From Olavius algarvensis associated proteobacterium Delta 3 (lineage in GTDB: Bacteria; Desulfobacterota; Desulfobacteria; Desulfobacterales; CAFBRK01), in assembly GCA_903231505.1 (NCBI GenBank), contig CAFBRK010000083.1, positions 25,589 to 89,588 on the forward strand: 64,000 nt of DNA. The letters are read 5' to 3'. Positions 32,208 through 40,888 of this stretch are shown one piece after another; position 1 is the first letter of the stretch, and each line of letters starts with the position of its first letter. The notes beneath the pieces are model-generated. The model saw nothing but the letters and a program-made list of their open reading frames with translations. It did not search any database and was not told the DNA's origin. The translations under genes were made by a program, and so were the position numbers.

Positions 32208-33176
32208 ATGCCATTCCCGCAAAAGCCACGGAAACTCCTCGACCAGGTTCGGGATAAACTGCGAGTGAAGCACTACGCTTACAGAACCGAAAAAGCATAT
32301 ACCTTCTGGATTCGGCGTTTCATTCTGTTCCATGACAAGACGCACCCCAGAGATATGGGCGTCAAGGAAATCGAAGCCTTTCTAACTTACCTTGCTGTAA
32401 ATCGGGGTGTTTCGGCCGCCACTCAAAACCAGGCTCTGAATGCGCTCATGTTTCTGTACAAAAAGGTGTTGCACATCGGCATTTCAGAACCGATTCATTC
32501 CGTCAGGGCAAAACGGCCAGTCCGACTTCCGGTTGTGCTTTCAAAGCAGGATGCACTCCGCATTATCGAGCTGATGGCCGGCGAGACCCAGCTCGTCGTC
32601 AAACTGCTCTATGGAAGCGGCCTGCGTCTGATGGAGTGCCTGCGCCTACGGGTGAAAGATGTCGACTTCTCCAGGAACCAGGTCCTTGTTTGCCATGGCA
32701 AAGGTGGTAAAGATCGAGTGACGATGCTTCCGTCAAATGTTGTGGCACCTCTTAAAGCGCATCTAAAACGCATTCGCGCCATTCACGCAGAGGACTGTCA
32801 AAGAGGGTTCGGCCGGGTCTATCTTCCGGGAGCACTGGCAAGAAAGTATCCCAATGCAGCCATTCAATGGGTCTGGCAGTATGTGTTTCCTTCCAAGTCC
32901 CTTTCACGCGATAGGAGGTCTGGAATAATTCGGCGTCATCACCTAAATGAAAGTGCCGTTCGGAAATCAATTAAAAAGGCGGCTAAAACGGCGAGGATTC
33001 ATAAACCTGTTGGTTGTCACACGTTTCGTCACAGCTTTGCGACACATCTCCTGGAGGCAGGCTATGATATTCGAACGGTACAGGAACTGCTCGGACACAA
33101 GGACCTTTCCACCACGATGATTTATACGCATGTCCTGAACCGCGGCGGCCGCGCCGTAAAATCACCCCTTGATTGA
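32208..33176 (+). CDS. intI: Integron integrase
   Basis: 322 residues. SAM-like N-domain (1-100) and a tyrosine-recombinase catalytic domain with R140 ([13 protein letters not shown]), K168 region (HGKGGKDR), H271/R274 ([10 protein letters not shown]), H297 (LLGHKD) and nucleophile Y306 (TMIYTHV). Between the Lys and His boxes lies the extra segment unique to IntI ([21 protein letters not shown]). It catalyses attI x attC recombination. All catalytic residues are intact and there is no frameshift, so it is probably active. It diverges from the cassette array. Confidence 0.96.
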   Translation: MPFPQKPRKLLDQVRDKLRVKHYAYRTEKAYTFWIRRFILFHDKTHPRDMGVKEIEAFLTYLAVNRGVSAATQNQALNALMFLYKKVLHIGISEPIHSVRAKRPVRLPVVLSKQDALRIIELMAGETQLVVKLLYGSGLRLMECLRLRVKDVDFSRNQVLVCHGKGGKDRVTMLPSNVVAPLKAHLKRIRAIHAEDCQRGFGRVYLPGALARKYPNAAIQWVWQYVFPSKSLSRDRRSGIIRRHHLNESAVRKSIKKAAKTARIHKPVGCHTFRHSFATHLLEAGYDIRTVQELLGHKDLSTTMIYTHVLNRGGRAVKSPLD

Positions 33177-33201
33177 GTTTTCCAGGATGACCGGCACTGG
33201 G

Positions 33202-33726
33202 TTAGTCCGGAATGGATTTATCAGGCCGCCGTCTGAAGTGTCTAAAGAAAAAGAGTGCAATGGGTGTCACAATGAGACTCGTTAAAAATCCAAGCAGGGC
33301 ATCGCCCCGGTCGGATATTCTGAAATATAGCGGTATAATGCGTTCATCGGTGACATGGTATGTGTTGTAGAGAAATAAATTCTCCTGGGAATATTTCAGC
33401 TCTATGAGTTGCTTTCCCGGAGTAATATTCTGAATCCGGTACCATAATGGGCCATCCGAAACTTCCGTTTCCTCAGGTTGCCGATAGGCCCGGTAATCGT
33501 CCCTCCGTTCCAGAAACTCAGCCCATTTTACGGCACGCAAACGCTTTTCACCACTATCTACATCATGAATTTCGACAAGAACTCTGAACTGACCGTGAGG
33601 GGTTTCATGGCCCTCGTAATTCTCAGCCGATAGATATGGCACGATAATGGCGGTCGAAACGCCGATACCGATGAAAAGCGCAAAGGAAAGGAATATTGTA
33701 AAGAGGCAACCGAAAAATTTATTCAT
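33202..33726 (-). CDS. Membrane-anchored protein with C-terminal helix
   Basis: 174 residues from MNKFFGCLFTIFLSF, a signal anchor. A soluble beta-rich middle follows (FRVLVEIHDVDSGEKRLRAVKW, LIELKYSQENLFLYNTY), then a membrane helix (LLGFLTSLIVTPIALFFF) and a basic tail. Not recognised. Its 3' end converges on intI with a 25-bp gap, so it is the first gene outside the integron on the right. The frame upstream to 33825 lacks a convincing signal peptide. Confidence 0.55.
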   Translation of the reverse strand: MNKFFGCLFTIFLSFALFIGIGVSTAIIVPYLSAENYEGHETPHGQFRVLVEIHDVDSGEKRLRAVKWAEFLERRDDYRAYRQPEETEVSDGPLWYRIQNITPGKQLIELKYSQENLFLYNTYHVTDERIIPLYFRISDRGDALLGFLTSLIVTPIALFFFRHFRRRPDKSIPD

Positions 33727-33879
33727 GTGTAGAGTCCTGGAAACAGGACTGCACGGATCGTTTCCGCAGCTGCGGCTCCGCTTGCAAACTATAAATTCGT
33801 TGTGCCGGGTCGATCGGCCCGGCACAACAAGTCACCCGCCTATTTAATCATTTCTGTCAGAAGTTCATTCGTGGCGGAG

Positions 33880-34257
33880 TCAATCGCTTCCTTTTTCTCC
33901 GGTTTCAATCCGGATGAGTTCGCCGTTTTCAAAGTGCAGATACCGGACGAACCGGTTGGAACCGAAATCGTACGCCCAGACGTCCATTCGCATGGGACCG
34001 CGGGTCGACTCGGGGGCCTTGTAGCGGTCTCTTTCATAGTCATAAAAACGGGACACCGTGCTGTTGGGCGCCTCATCCCAACCACTCATCCAATCCGGCT
34101 CACCGCACTTCTCCAGTACTTCGGGTTGGGTGTCGCCAAGATACACCAGACGGCTTTGACAGCGCATGGCGCTATCGGCCATGGCCCGGAAAGGCACCCA
34201 AAAGAGAAGCAGACCGAATATCGTCAGCAGACATGGCCATCTGCGATTGTTTCTCAT
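33880..34257 (-). CDS. DUF2845-domain protein
   Basis: 125 residues from MRNNRRWPCLL. Signal peptide with cleavage near RAMADSA. The DUF2845 signature is clear: MRCQSRLVYLGDTQPEVLEKCGEPD near the start of the mature part and WAYDFGSNRFVRYLHFENGELIRIETG at the end. Periplasmic protein of unknown function, common in proteobacteria. Two Cys (in RCQS and KCGEP) may form a disulfide. Confidence 0.82.
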   Translation of the reverse strand: MRNNRRWPCLLTIFGLLLFWVPFRAMADSAMRCQSRLVYLGDTQPEVLEKCGEPDWMSGWDEAPNSTVSRFYDYERDRYKAPESTRGPMRMDVWAYDFGSNRFVRYLHFENGELIRIETGEKGSD

Positions 34258-34315
34258 CTCTGTTTTTTGTTTGCCGGGTTCGTGATAGGTTTCCTGTTGA
34301 TGCGGCGGCAACACG

Positions 34316-35056
34316 TCAGAACGGCACCGGCGGTTTTATGGTCATAAATTTCGGATAAATGAAAAGCAAGAATACGATGGTCAACAGGCACATCCAATTA
34401 ATGATCTCAAGATGAAGGTAAAGATTCTTTCTGTATCGCACATTGCGATATATATTGCCGATGATCAGAAGCCCCATCGAGATGCCGAGAAACCACCACA
34501 GTGGACCACGCGCGGGCTTTTGAAGTGAATACTCCGTTATTTTACGATTTCCTTCAATTTCACCGGTAACCCGTATTTCGGCTTCCGGGCCGCCCTCATA
34601 AATAATTTGAATGACGGCACCATCTTTGCGGTCAAGGTTACCCCACTTCAGCCGAACGGTTCCCTGTTGCAGTTTCGACGGGTCTATGGCGAATCCTGTT
34701 TCCGTTCTGCTCGTTCTCAGCACCTTTGCTTCCAGGATGGGAATGGACCTGTCGAGGGTGATCGCGACCGGTCGAAGGATGTCACCCCGCCGAATGGCCT
34801 CGGTACCGTCATTCCATACGGTAATGATTGCCGACGTCACATCGGATGAAACGGTGTTACCTTTATAATTTAGTTCAAAGTCCGAAGCTTTTTTGGAATC
34901 GATTAAAATCGATCGTTCCGGTGCGACCGCGTATTTAAGCTCCCGGTACGTTTGTGCCGTGAAATAGCTGTACAGCGCAAACAGCAACGCCATTCCGCTG
35001 AAAACGACGCCAAGCAATCCGAGGTACGGATTCGATAACCATTTCGGAAGGGGCAT
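34316..35056 (-). CDS. Membrane protein with central beta-sandwich, function unknown
   Basis: 246 residues. N-terminal membrane helix (LGLLGVVFSGMALLFALYSY), a beta-rich extracytoplasmic middle (SSDVTSAIITVWNDGTEAI, RLKWGNLDRKDGAVIQI) and two C-terminal helices (WWFLGISMGLLIIGNIY and CLLTIVFLLFIYPKF). The middle resembles an Ig-like fold. Not recognised. It lies 58 bp upstream of the DUF2845 gene. Confidence 0.6.
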   Translation of the reverse strand: MPLPKWLSNPYLGLLGVVFSGMALLFALYSYFTAQTYRELKYAVAPERSILIDSKKASDFELNYKGNTVSSDVTSAIITVWNDGTEAIRRGDILRPVAITLDRSIPILEAKVLRTSRTETGFAIDPSKLQQGTVRLKWGNLDRKDGAVIQIIYEGGPEAEIRVTGEIEGNRKITEYSLQKPARGPLWWFLGISMGLLIIGNIYRNVRYRKNLYLHLEIINWMCLLTIVFLLFIYPKFMTIKPPVPF

Positions 35057-35121
35057 CTCTTCTACCTTTCTGTTTTACACTGGAGATCCGGTTTCCCCGG
35101 GACATTGCCGGAATGTTCGGG

Positions 35122-36111
35122 TTACGGCATTCGCCACCCGGCCGTATTAAAATGGTTCGACACGTACGAACCAGGAGGCACGATGGTATCGCAGGTTTCC
35201 AGGTCGGCCCGGGTCAGTTCCAGATCCACCGACGGGAGCAACATGCCCAGGTGCTCTTCTGTCCGGGGTCCGATGATAACGGACGACACCCCGGGTTGAT
35301 GCAGCACCCACGATACCGCAAGGGTCGGCAGGGATATTTCTTTTTGCCGCGCGAGCGCATCCATGTTGCGGGCCGCAGCAATGCCTCCGTCGGTGATACG
35401 TTCTGCATAGATTGCTTTTTGCGATGCCCGGCTGCCCTCCGGAATGTCTTTTTCACTCCGGTATCTGCCGGCGAGCATCCCCTGGGCCAGCGGAGACCAC
35501 GTCATGATCCCGAGATCGTATTGTCGGCACATGGGAACAATCTCGTTCTCGATTCTTCTGTCGAGCAGGTTATATGGCGGCTGTTCGCAGATGAATTTCG
35601 GATATCTGTATTTTTCGGCGATATGCAGGGCTTCAACCGTCCGCCAGGGCGGGTGGGTCGAGCAGGCCACATAGCGAACATACCCCTTTGTCACGAGATA
35701 ATCCAGCGCACTCAACGTTTCTTCCTGGGGGACATTCCAATCGGTCCGGTGCAGAAAAAAGATATCGATATAATCTGTATTGAGCCGACCGAGACTCTTC
35801 TCGCAGGCGTGTATCAGATGGTGGCGACTATTTCCCCGGTCATTTGGATGTTCCCCCGTCGGCAGAAACGCCTTGGTGGTGATGATAACGTTTTTTCGCT
35901 TTCCATCCCGAAGCAGGGCTTTGCCGACAATTTTTTCACTGGCACCGTCGGCATACACATCCGCACAATCGAACAGGTTGATCCCGGCTTCCAGCGCTGT
36001 GTCGATGATGCTGAATGAGTCCGTCTCATTTGTCGGACCGCCGAAATTCATCGTACCGATGGACAGTTCCGAGACCTGCAACCCGGACCGGCCTAATCGT
36101 CTGTACTTCAT
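35122..36111 (-). CDS. Aldo/keto reductase
   Basis: 329 residues, TIM-barrel AKR. MKYRRLGRSGLQVSELSIGTMNFG is the usual start. DCADVYADGASE holds the catalytic Asp/Tyr, TTKAFLP the catalytic Lys region and FFLHRTDW the His. The C-terminal SVIIGPRTEEHL is the NADPH 2'-phosphate site. Cytoplasmic NADPH-dependent reductase of unknown carbonyl substrate, closest in style to the YakC/AKR11-13 group. Confidence 0.92.
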   Translation of the reverse strand: MKYRRLGRSGLQVSELSIGTMNFGGPTNETDSFSIIDTALEAGINLFDCADVYADGASEKIVGKALLRDGKRKNVIITTKAFLPTGEHPNDRGNSRHHLIHACEKSLGRLNTDYIDIFFLHRTDWNVPQEETLSALDYLVTKGYVRYVACSTHPPWRTVEALHIAEKYRYPKFICEQPPYNLLDRRIENEIVPMCRQYDLGIMTWSPLAQGMLAGRYRSEKDIPEGSRASQKAIYAERITDGGIAAARNMDALARQKEISLPTLAVSWVLHQPGVSSVIIGPRTEEHLGMLLPSVDLELTRADLETCDTIVPPGSYVSNHFNTAGWRMP

Positions 36112-36143
36112 GATGACATCACCTGATACACTGATTCATGCCA

Positions 36144-36239
36144 TTAAAAGGCTGTGAGCTCCCTGTATACGAGAAGGGCTGCCATCACCGCCCCAAGCAG
36201 CAATATGAACAGGAACTGTTTCGGCTCGAAGTGCTTCAT
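36144..36239 (-). CDS. Candidate 31-residue single-span membrane peptide
   Basis: Too short for usual gene calling. The translation starts MKHFEPKQF, has one hydrophobic helix (LFILLLGAVMAALLV) and ends YRELTAF. AGGA sits 8 bp upstream of the ATG, and the gene follows the AKR gene region in the same orientation. The composition is protein-like, but the supporting evidence is only the helix and the Shine-Dalgarno. Confidence 0.4.
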   Translation of the reverse strand: MKHFEPKQFLFILLLGAVMAALLVYRELTAF

Positions 36240-36546
36240 GGATGTATCCTGTTATCCTCTCGGGGGGGATCAGGTTTCCGCGACCAAGGGCCGGAGTAAG
36301 GAAAAGGGGAGTTGCGGGTTGTTTTCCACGTTCCGGTTCGATGGTGTGTTTCTGTAACACCTTTTTCCTCTCTCCCGAACCGGCCGTTCGCTTTCACCTT
36401 TGATCTTAGAACGTTCAGTTATTCTTTTTGACTTCCAGCTTTCAACGTCGAGCTTTCAGCGTCCAGTTTCTTTCAGCTTCTACCTTTCAACTTCCAGCTT
36501 TGAGCTTTCGGCTCCTATCTTTCAACTTCCGACGATGAGCCCTTTA
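36240..36546. repeat. Intergenic spacer with CTTTCAACTTCCAG quasi-repeats
   Basis: About 300 bp upstream of the small peptide and downstream of lysC. From 36415 to 36535, variants of TTTCAACTTCCAGCTTTGAG recur at least six times. The same words occur inverted at 63920-63950. No ORF is credible. Confidence 0.6.
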
Positions 36547-37767
36547 TTAATCTTCCCGATCCAATCCAAACGAATTATGCAGCACCCTTACGGCGAGCTC
36601 CGTGTATTTTTCTTCAACAATACAGGATATCCGGATTTCAGAGGTGCTGATCATGATAATGTTGATATTTTCTTTGGCGAGGGGGTTGAACATCAGAGAC
36701 GCCACGCCGGAATGGTTACGCATTCCCACGCCGATCACCGAAACCTTGGCGATGTCTTCATCACCGAAGACATCTTCCGCGCCGATGTCTACAGCGACCC
36801 CCTTTTCAATCTCCAGGGCGCGCTTGAAATCAGCCTTCGGTACTGTAAAGGTGAGGTCCGTTTGACCTCCCGAGCGGGTATTCTGAATAATCATGTCGAC
36901 GACGATTCCCCCTTCGGAGATGGGAGAAAATATTTTTGCGGCAATCCCGGGTTGGTCCGGCACTTTTTTCAGCGTGATGCGGGCCTGATCCTTGTCATGG
37001 GTGACCGCCGACACCACGAGGCTTTCCATCGCGGGTTCTTCACTGACTACCATGGTTCCCTCCTCTTCGCTGAAAGATGACCGGACGTGAATCGGAACGT
37101 TGAATTTTTTGGCAAACCCGACGGACCGGATTTGAAGCACCTTGGCCCCCAGACTGGCCATGTTCAGCATTTCATCGTAGGATATCGATTCAATCTTCCG
37201 CGCTTTTTCGCATACATTCGGGTCGGCGGTGTAGATTCCGTCCACATCGGTGTAAATCTCGCAAATGTCCGCCTCCAGTGCGGCGGCAATGGCGACGGCA
37301 GAGGTGTCGGAGCCGCCCCTGCCCAGCGTGGTGATATTGCCCCTGGGGTCGCATCCCTGGAATCCGGCAACCACGACAATAGTCCGCTTTTTTAAAAAGT
37401 CCCGAATCCGCTGGGCCCCAACCTCGAGGATTCTGGCATTGCCGAAATGGCAATCCGTGATGACTTCCGCCTGGAACCCAAGGAGGGACATTGCCGGATA
37501 GCCCATGGATCTCAGGGTCAACGCCAGAAGGGCGGCCGTGGTTTGCTCTCCGGTGGCCAGCAGCACATCCAGTTCTCTCTTGTCCGGTGAATCCGATATG
37601 GTCTTGGCCATGTCGATCAGGTTATCGGTGACACCCGCCATGGCCGAAAGGATCACAACGACATCATCCCCGTTTTGGAAGTACGATGACACCCGTTTGG
37701 CAACATCTTGAATCCGTTCGAGATCGGCAACGGAGGTGCCACCGTATTTCTGCACATAGAGACCCAT
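36547..37767 (-). CDS. lysC: Aspartate kinase
   Basis: 406 residues, the monofunctional type. N-terminal KYGGTSVADLERIQ, nucleotide site TTLGRGGSDTSAVA, YTDVDGIYTADPN, and two C-terminal ACT domains (about 265-406) for Lys/Thr feedback. It phosphorylates aspartate, the first step toward Lys, Thr, Met and diaminopimelate. Its ATG overlaps the TAA of tsaE (TAATG), so it is translationally coupled and is the last gene of the phoH-to-lysC block. Confidence 0.97.
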   Translation of the reverse strand: MGLYVQKYGGTSVADLERIQDVAKRVSSYFQNGDDVVVILSAMAGVTDNLIDMAKTISDSPDKRELDVLLATGEQTTAALLALTLRSMGYPAMSLLGFQAEVITDCHFGNARILEVGAQRIRDFLKKRTIVVVAGFQGCDPRGNITTLGRGGSDTSAVAIAAALEADICEIYTDVDGIYTADPNVCEKARKIESISYDEMLNMASLGAKVLQIRSVGFAKKFNVPIHVRSSFSEEEGTMVVSEEPAMESLVVSAVTHDKDQARITLKKVPDQPGIAAKIFSPISEGGIVVDMIIQNTRSGGQTDLTFTVPKADFKRALEIEKGVAVDIGAEDVFGDEDIAKVSVIGVGMRNHSGVASLMFNPLAKENINIIMISTSEIRISCIVEEKYTELAVRVLHNSFGLDRED

Positions 37768-38258
37768 TATATCTTCCTTTCAATCACCGGTTGCAGCCTC
37801 TTTACCAGATCGCCTGTAGTCTGTCCACCGGCTCGGACATCCAGGCTGCGACGGACATCATCGATGACTTCGAACTGAATGTCGATCCGATCGTCAGGAA
37901 GCTCCCGGGCCACCCGGTCCGCCCACTCCACCGCCACGACGCCGTCTCCGGACAGGAGTTCGAAGAAACCGATGTTCTCCAACTCTTCGATGTCGGAGAT
38001 ACGGTACAGGTCGACATGAAACAGAGGCAGCCTGCCGGGGTACTCGTTGATCAACGTGAAAGTGGGGCTGGTGACCACATATGTGTCGGGGACGTCGAGC
38101 CCTTTGGCAAGGCCCTGCATGAAGGTGGTTTTGCCGCTGCCGAGGTCACCGTTCAACGCCATCAGGCATCCAAAATGGATGCCGGTTCCCATCCGGCGGG
38201 CAAGGGCCTGGGTTTCTTCAACCGACCGGGTAGTGATCCTGAAGTGCGCTTCTCCCAT
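37767..38258 (-). CDS. tsaE: tRNA threonylcarbamoyladenosine biosynthesis protein TsaE
   Basis: 163 residues from MGEAHFRITTRSVEET. Walker A GDLGSGKTTFMQG, then HVDLYRISDIEELENIGF and VAVEWADRV. TsaE is the ATPase that works with TsaB/TsaD to make t6A37 in ANN-decoding tRNAs. The frame extends to 38300, but that would overlap the nnr stop (38279), so I take the third ATG. The other ATGs (38282, 38300) remain possible. Confidence 0.92.
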   Translation of the reverse strand: MGEAHFRITTRSVEETQALARRMGTGIHFGCLMALNGDLGSGKTTFMQGLAKGLDVPDTYVVTSPTFTLINEYPGRLPLFHVDLYRISDIEELENIGFFELLSGDGVVAVEWADRVARELPDDRIDIQFEVIDDVRRSLDVRAGGQTTGDLVKRLQPVIERKI

Positions 38259-38278
38259 GGCACCTCCCGGGCCGACCC

Positions 38279-39874
38279 TCATAGGTTTATCAGAGGCCAC
38301 GCCGCCGGGGTTTCAGAGGGCGACGCCAGGATTTTTTGGAGCTGCTGTGGCAGAGCGGTCATGACATCGGTGGCTGCATATCCGACAGGCCCCACGTCTT
38401 CGGATAACGCGTCGGCCGTCCACCCGTGCAGGAACACCCCGCAGCGGCCGGCGGACGCCGGGGAGAAGCCCTGGGCCAGCAGACCTGCGATAACGCCGGT
38501 GAGCACATCACCCATTCCGCCGGAGGCCATGCCGGGATTGCCGGTGGGATTTACGGCCACCCTGCCGTCCGGATCCGCGATTACCGTCCGGGTGCCTTTG
38601 AGCACCACGTGGACCTTGAAGGCCTGGGCGAATTTTCTGGCGCTGCCGATGCGATCGCTTTGAATGACGCCCGTGGTGTCGCCGGTGAGTCTGGCCATTT
38701 CTCCGGGGTGGGGCGTCAGCACCACGGGAACGGAGATTTTTTTCAGAACCCCGGTATCTGTCGCAATGCAGTTCAGACCATCGGCGTCCAGCACAACAGG
38801 CACTGTGGCTTTCCGGAGAAGTTTATGGACCAGATTCCGGGTCTGATCGGAAACGCCGATTCCCGGTCCCAGCGCCAGGCATTTTTTATCCGCCATTTGC
38901 CCCAGGAGGATATCCAGACAGTTTTTGGACAGGGTGCCCTCCGATGTCTCCGGTACGGGCAATGTCATGGCTTCCATCACCTGGGTTTCAAGGATCGGAT
39001 TCAGACTTTCAGGTATCGCCAGCGTGACCAGCCCGGCTCCGCAGCGGACGGCAGACATGGCGGTCATGGCCGCTGCCCCGGTTTTTCCACGGCTTCCGGC
39101 CACCACCAGCAGATGCCCCGTGTGGCCCTTGTGGGCGTCCGGAGGTCTGGGGCGGAAATACCGGCGGATGCTGTATGGCGTCAACAAATCCTGTCGGGGG
39201 GCTATCGATTCTGCGATCCCGGGAGGGATGCCGATATCGACGACGTGCAGGTTTCCGGTGAGCGTCGCACCGGGGTGGAGAACGTGCCCGAGTTTCGCCC
39301 AGGCGAACGTCGCTGTGGCGTCCGCCTGTATGCAGGTCCCGCAGGGCTGTCCGGTATCGGCGTTGAGTCCCGAGGGGATATCCACAGAGAACACCGGTTT
39401 TTGGAGATCGTTGATAAACTCGATGATATCCCGGTAATAGTCGCGGACATCCGAGGTAAGCCCGGTTCCGAGGATGGCATCGATCCAGAGGTGCTGATGG
39501 CGCATGTCCATCTTGTTGGCATTAAAGGCCCTGTGGTTCGGCATTTCCACCAGGGGGATGTCCAGTGGCTTGAGCAGGCCCAGATTGGCAGCGGCATCGC
39601 CCGTTACGGCATTGGAGTTGGTCAGCAGATACACCGTGACATTGAAGCCAAGCTGCTTCAGGTATCGGGCCATGACAAACCCATCACCACCGTTGTTGCC
39701 GCGTCCGGCAACCACAGCGAGGCGTTTGTGCCGGCCCCGGGGGGCGATGGTCTCAAGAAGGCATCGGGTGGCCCCCCGACCGGCATTTTCCATGAGTACC
39801 CGGCCGGGGATGCCAAACGATTCGATGGTGCGCCGATCCATCTCCCGCATCTCTTCGGCTGTGACAAGATACAT
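38279..39874 (-). CDS. nnr: Bifunctional NAD(P)H-hydrate epimerase / ADP-dependent dehydratase
   Basis: 531 residues. The N-terminal YjeF_N/NnrE domain (1-215) has GRVLMENAGRGA and GRGNNGGDGFVMARYL. The C-terminal NnrD ribokinase-like domain (230-520) has GHTGHLLVVAGS, LDADGLNCIA, TPHPGEMARLTG and GNPGMASGGMGDVLTG. The two-domain enzyme repairs hydrated NAD(P)H. It sits between pdxJ and tsaE, the usual neighbourhood. Confidence 0.95.
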   Translation of the reverse strand: MYLVTAEEMREMDRRTIESFGIPGRVLMENAGRGATRCLLETIAPRGRHKRLAVVAGRGNNGGDGFVMARYLKQLGFNVTVYLLTNSNAVTGDAAANLGLLKPLDIPLVEMPNHRAFNANKMDMRHQHLWIDAILGTGLTSDVRDYYRDIIEFINDLQKPVFSVDIPSGLNADTGQPCGTCIQADATATFAWAKLGHVLHPGATLTGNLHVVDIGIPPGIAESIAPRQDLLTPYSIRRYFRPRPPDAHKGHTGHLLVVAGSRGKTGAAAMTAMSAVRCGAGLVTLAIPESLNPILETQVMEAMTLPVPETSEGTLSKNCLDILLGQMADKKCLALGPGIGVSDQTRNLVHKLLRKATVPVVLDADGLNCIATDTGVLKKISVPVVLTPHPGEMARLTGDTTGVIQSDRIGSARKFAQAFKVHVVLKGTRTVIADPDGRVAVNPTGNPGMASGGMGDVLTGVIAGLLAQGFSPASAGRCGVFLHGWTADALSEDVGPVGYAATDVMTALPQQLQKILASPSETPAAWPLINL

Positions 39875-40128
39875 AGCGATCCTCTTTTAGCTCGAAACCG
39901 GAAGCTGGAATTCCGCTTCGAGTGACAGGTATGTCCGTGTATGACCGTCGCTGGGTTCTTGGAATCGGTTTCGGGTCTGGAATCGGTATCGACTGCGTGG
40001 ATAGCGAAACGGTTTCGAGGGCAATACCCACAGCGATCCCGACGCCGGACAGGTCCAGGTCTGAATTTCCTTGAACCGGTGTTCTGCTGATGTATCCACC
40101 GGATGTCCCCCTGACAGAAAATCGGGTA
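39875..40128. other. Spacer between nnr and pdxJ, no intact acpS
   Basis: 254 bp where acpS often sits in related gene orders. No acpS-like frame of full length is present. Around 39957-39993 are GGAATCGGTTTCGG words, a quasi-repeat whose 13-mer CGATACCGATTCC recurs at 53021. Confidence 0.5.
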
Positions 40129-40848
40129 TCAGAGGCCATGAACCAGCGTTGCGGCATCTTTGACTGCCCGGTCCATGCCGACAAGCAGCGCATGGGCGAT
40201 CACGCTGTGCCCCATGACCACCTCATGGATATGCCCGATTCCATTGAGATATTTGAGCATCCCCATTGCGATTCCGCGTCCGACACCGACGCCCATGCGG
40301 AGTTTCCCGGCCAGTTTGACGGCATGCCCAATGCTGGAAAGGGCTTTCTCCCGCTGCTGGTCGGTTCGAGATTCATGGAGAATGCCCGTGTGGATCTGGA
40401 TGCGACCCGCACCGGTTTTATGGGCCAGTTTGACCTGATCCGGATCGGGATCGATCAGAATGCCCACCGGTATACCGGCATCCTGCAACGTTGCCACGGC
40501 ATCGAAGGCAGGCCCCCGCTGAACCACCAGGTCGAATCCCCCTTCGGCACCCTTTACTTTGGCGGTGGGAGGCACCAGTGTCACCCGATCCGGTTTGACA
40601 TCCAGGGCAAATCCGACCATTTCCGCAACCGGTGCCATTTCAAGAATAAACCGGCTTTTTACCGTTTGCCTCAGCAGGCGCACATCACGTTCCAGAATCA
40701 GTCGCCGCTCTTCCCGGATGTGGGCGACGATGCCGTCGGCTCCGGCCAGCTCGGCAAGAACCGTGGCCGCGACCGGATCCGGTGTTTTGCGACGTCCGCT
40801 GCTCCGGAGGGCGGCAACCGGATCCATTTTTACCGCAAATTCGGCCAT
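40129..40848 (-). CDS. pdxJ: PdxJ-like protein (pyridoxine 5'-phosphate synthase), divergent
   Basis: 239 residues, the right length and TIM-barrel order for PdxJ. It retains GADGIVAHIREERR, the catalytic Glu in ILEMA, LVPP, IDPDPDQV and IHTG. However, the N-terminal NIDHVATLR site reads MDPVAALR, the GHGL loop reads GRGI, and the final NIGH is VMGH. Either catalysis is altered or it is a paralogue. PdxJ condenses 3-amino-2-oxopropyl phosphate with deoxyxylulose phosphate. It sits in the conserved ybeY-pdxJ-nnr order. Confidence 0.75.
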   Translation of the reverse strand: MAEFAVKMDPVAALRSSGRRKTPDPVAATVLAELAGADGIVAHIREERRLILERDVRLLRQTVKSRFILEMAPVAEMVGFALDVKPDRVTLVPPTAKVKGAEGGFDLVVQRGPAFDAVATLQDAGIPVGILIDPDPDQVKLAHKTGAGRIQIHTGILHESRTDQQREKALSSIGHAVKLAGKLRMGVGVGRGIAMGMLKYLNGIGHIHEVVMGHSVIAHALLVGMDRAVKDAATLVHGL

Positions 40849-40888
40849 AGCAAAGGACCTTTCAGTAAGTGATTCACACCATCAACGG

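Larger units (their letters stand above)
8738..33176. mobile_element. Chromosomal integron: intI, attI and array of about 32 attC-flanked cassettes
   Basis: The integrase gene sits at the right end and reads rightward. All recognised attC sites and nearly all genes to its left are oriented leftward, which is the standard divergent integron layout. The sites have R-core pairs (RYYYAAC and GTTRRRY-like) and imperfect inverted repeats in between, 60-134 bp long. Gene starts fall 7-60 bp inside most cassette boundaries. DNA inside is AT-rich compared with both flanks. The left border is uncertain because the last sites are degenerate. Confidence 0.93.

Noticed and set aside
35113..36018. + strand frame of 301 codons
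   Set aside because: Shadow of the aldo/keto reductase.
38426..39925. Long open frame (499 codons) on the + strand
   Set aside because: It is antisense to the well-supported nnr gene; GC-rich third positions keep the shadow frame open.
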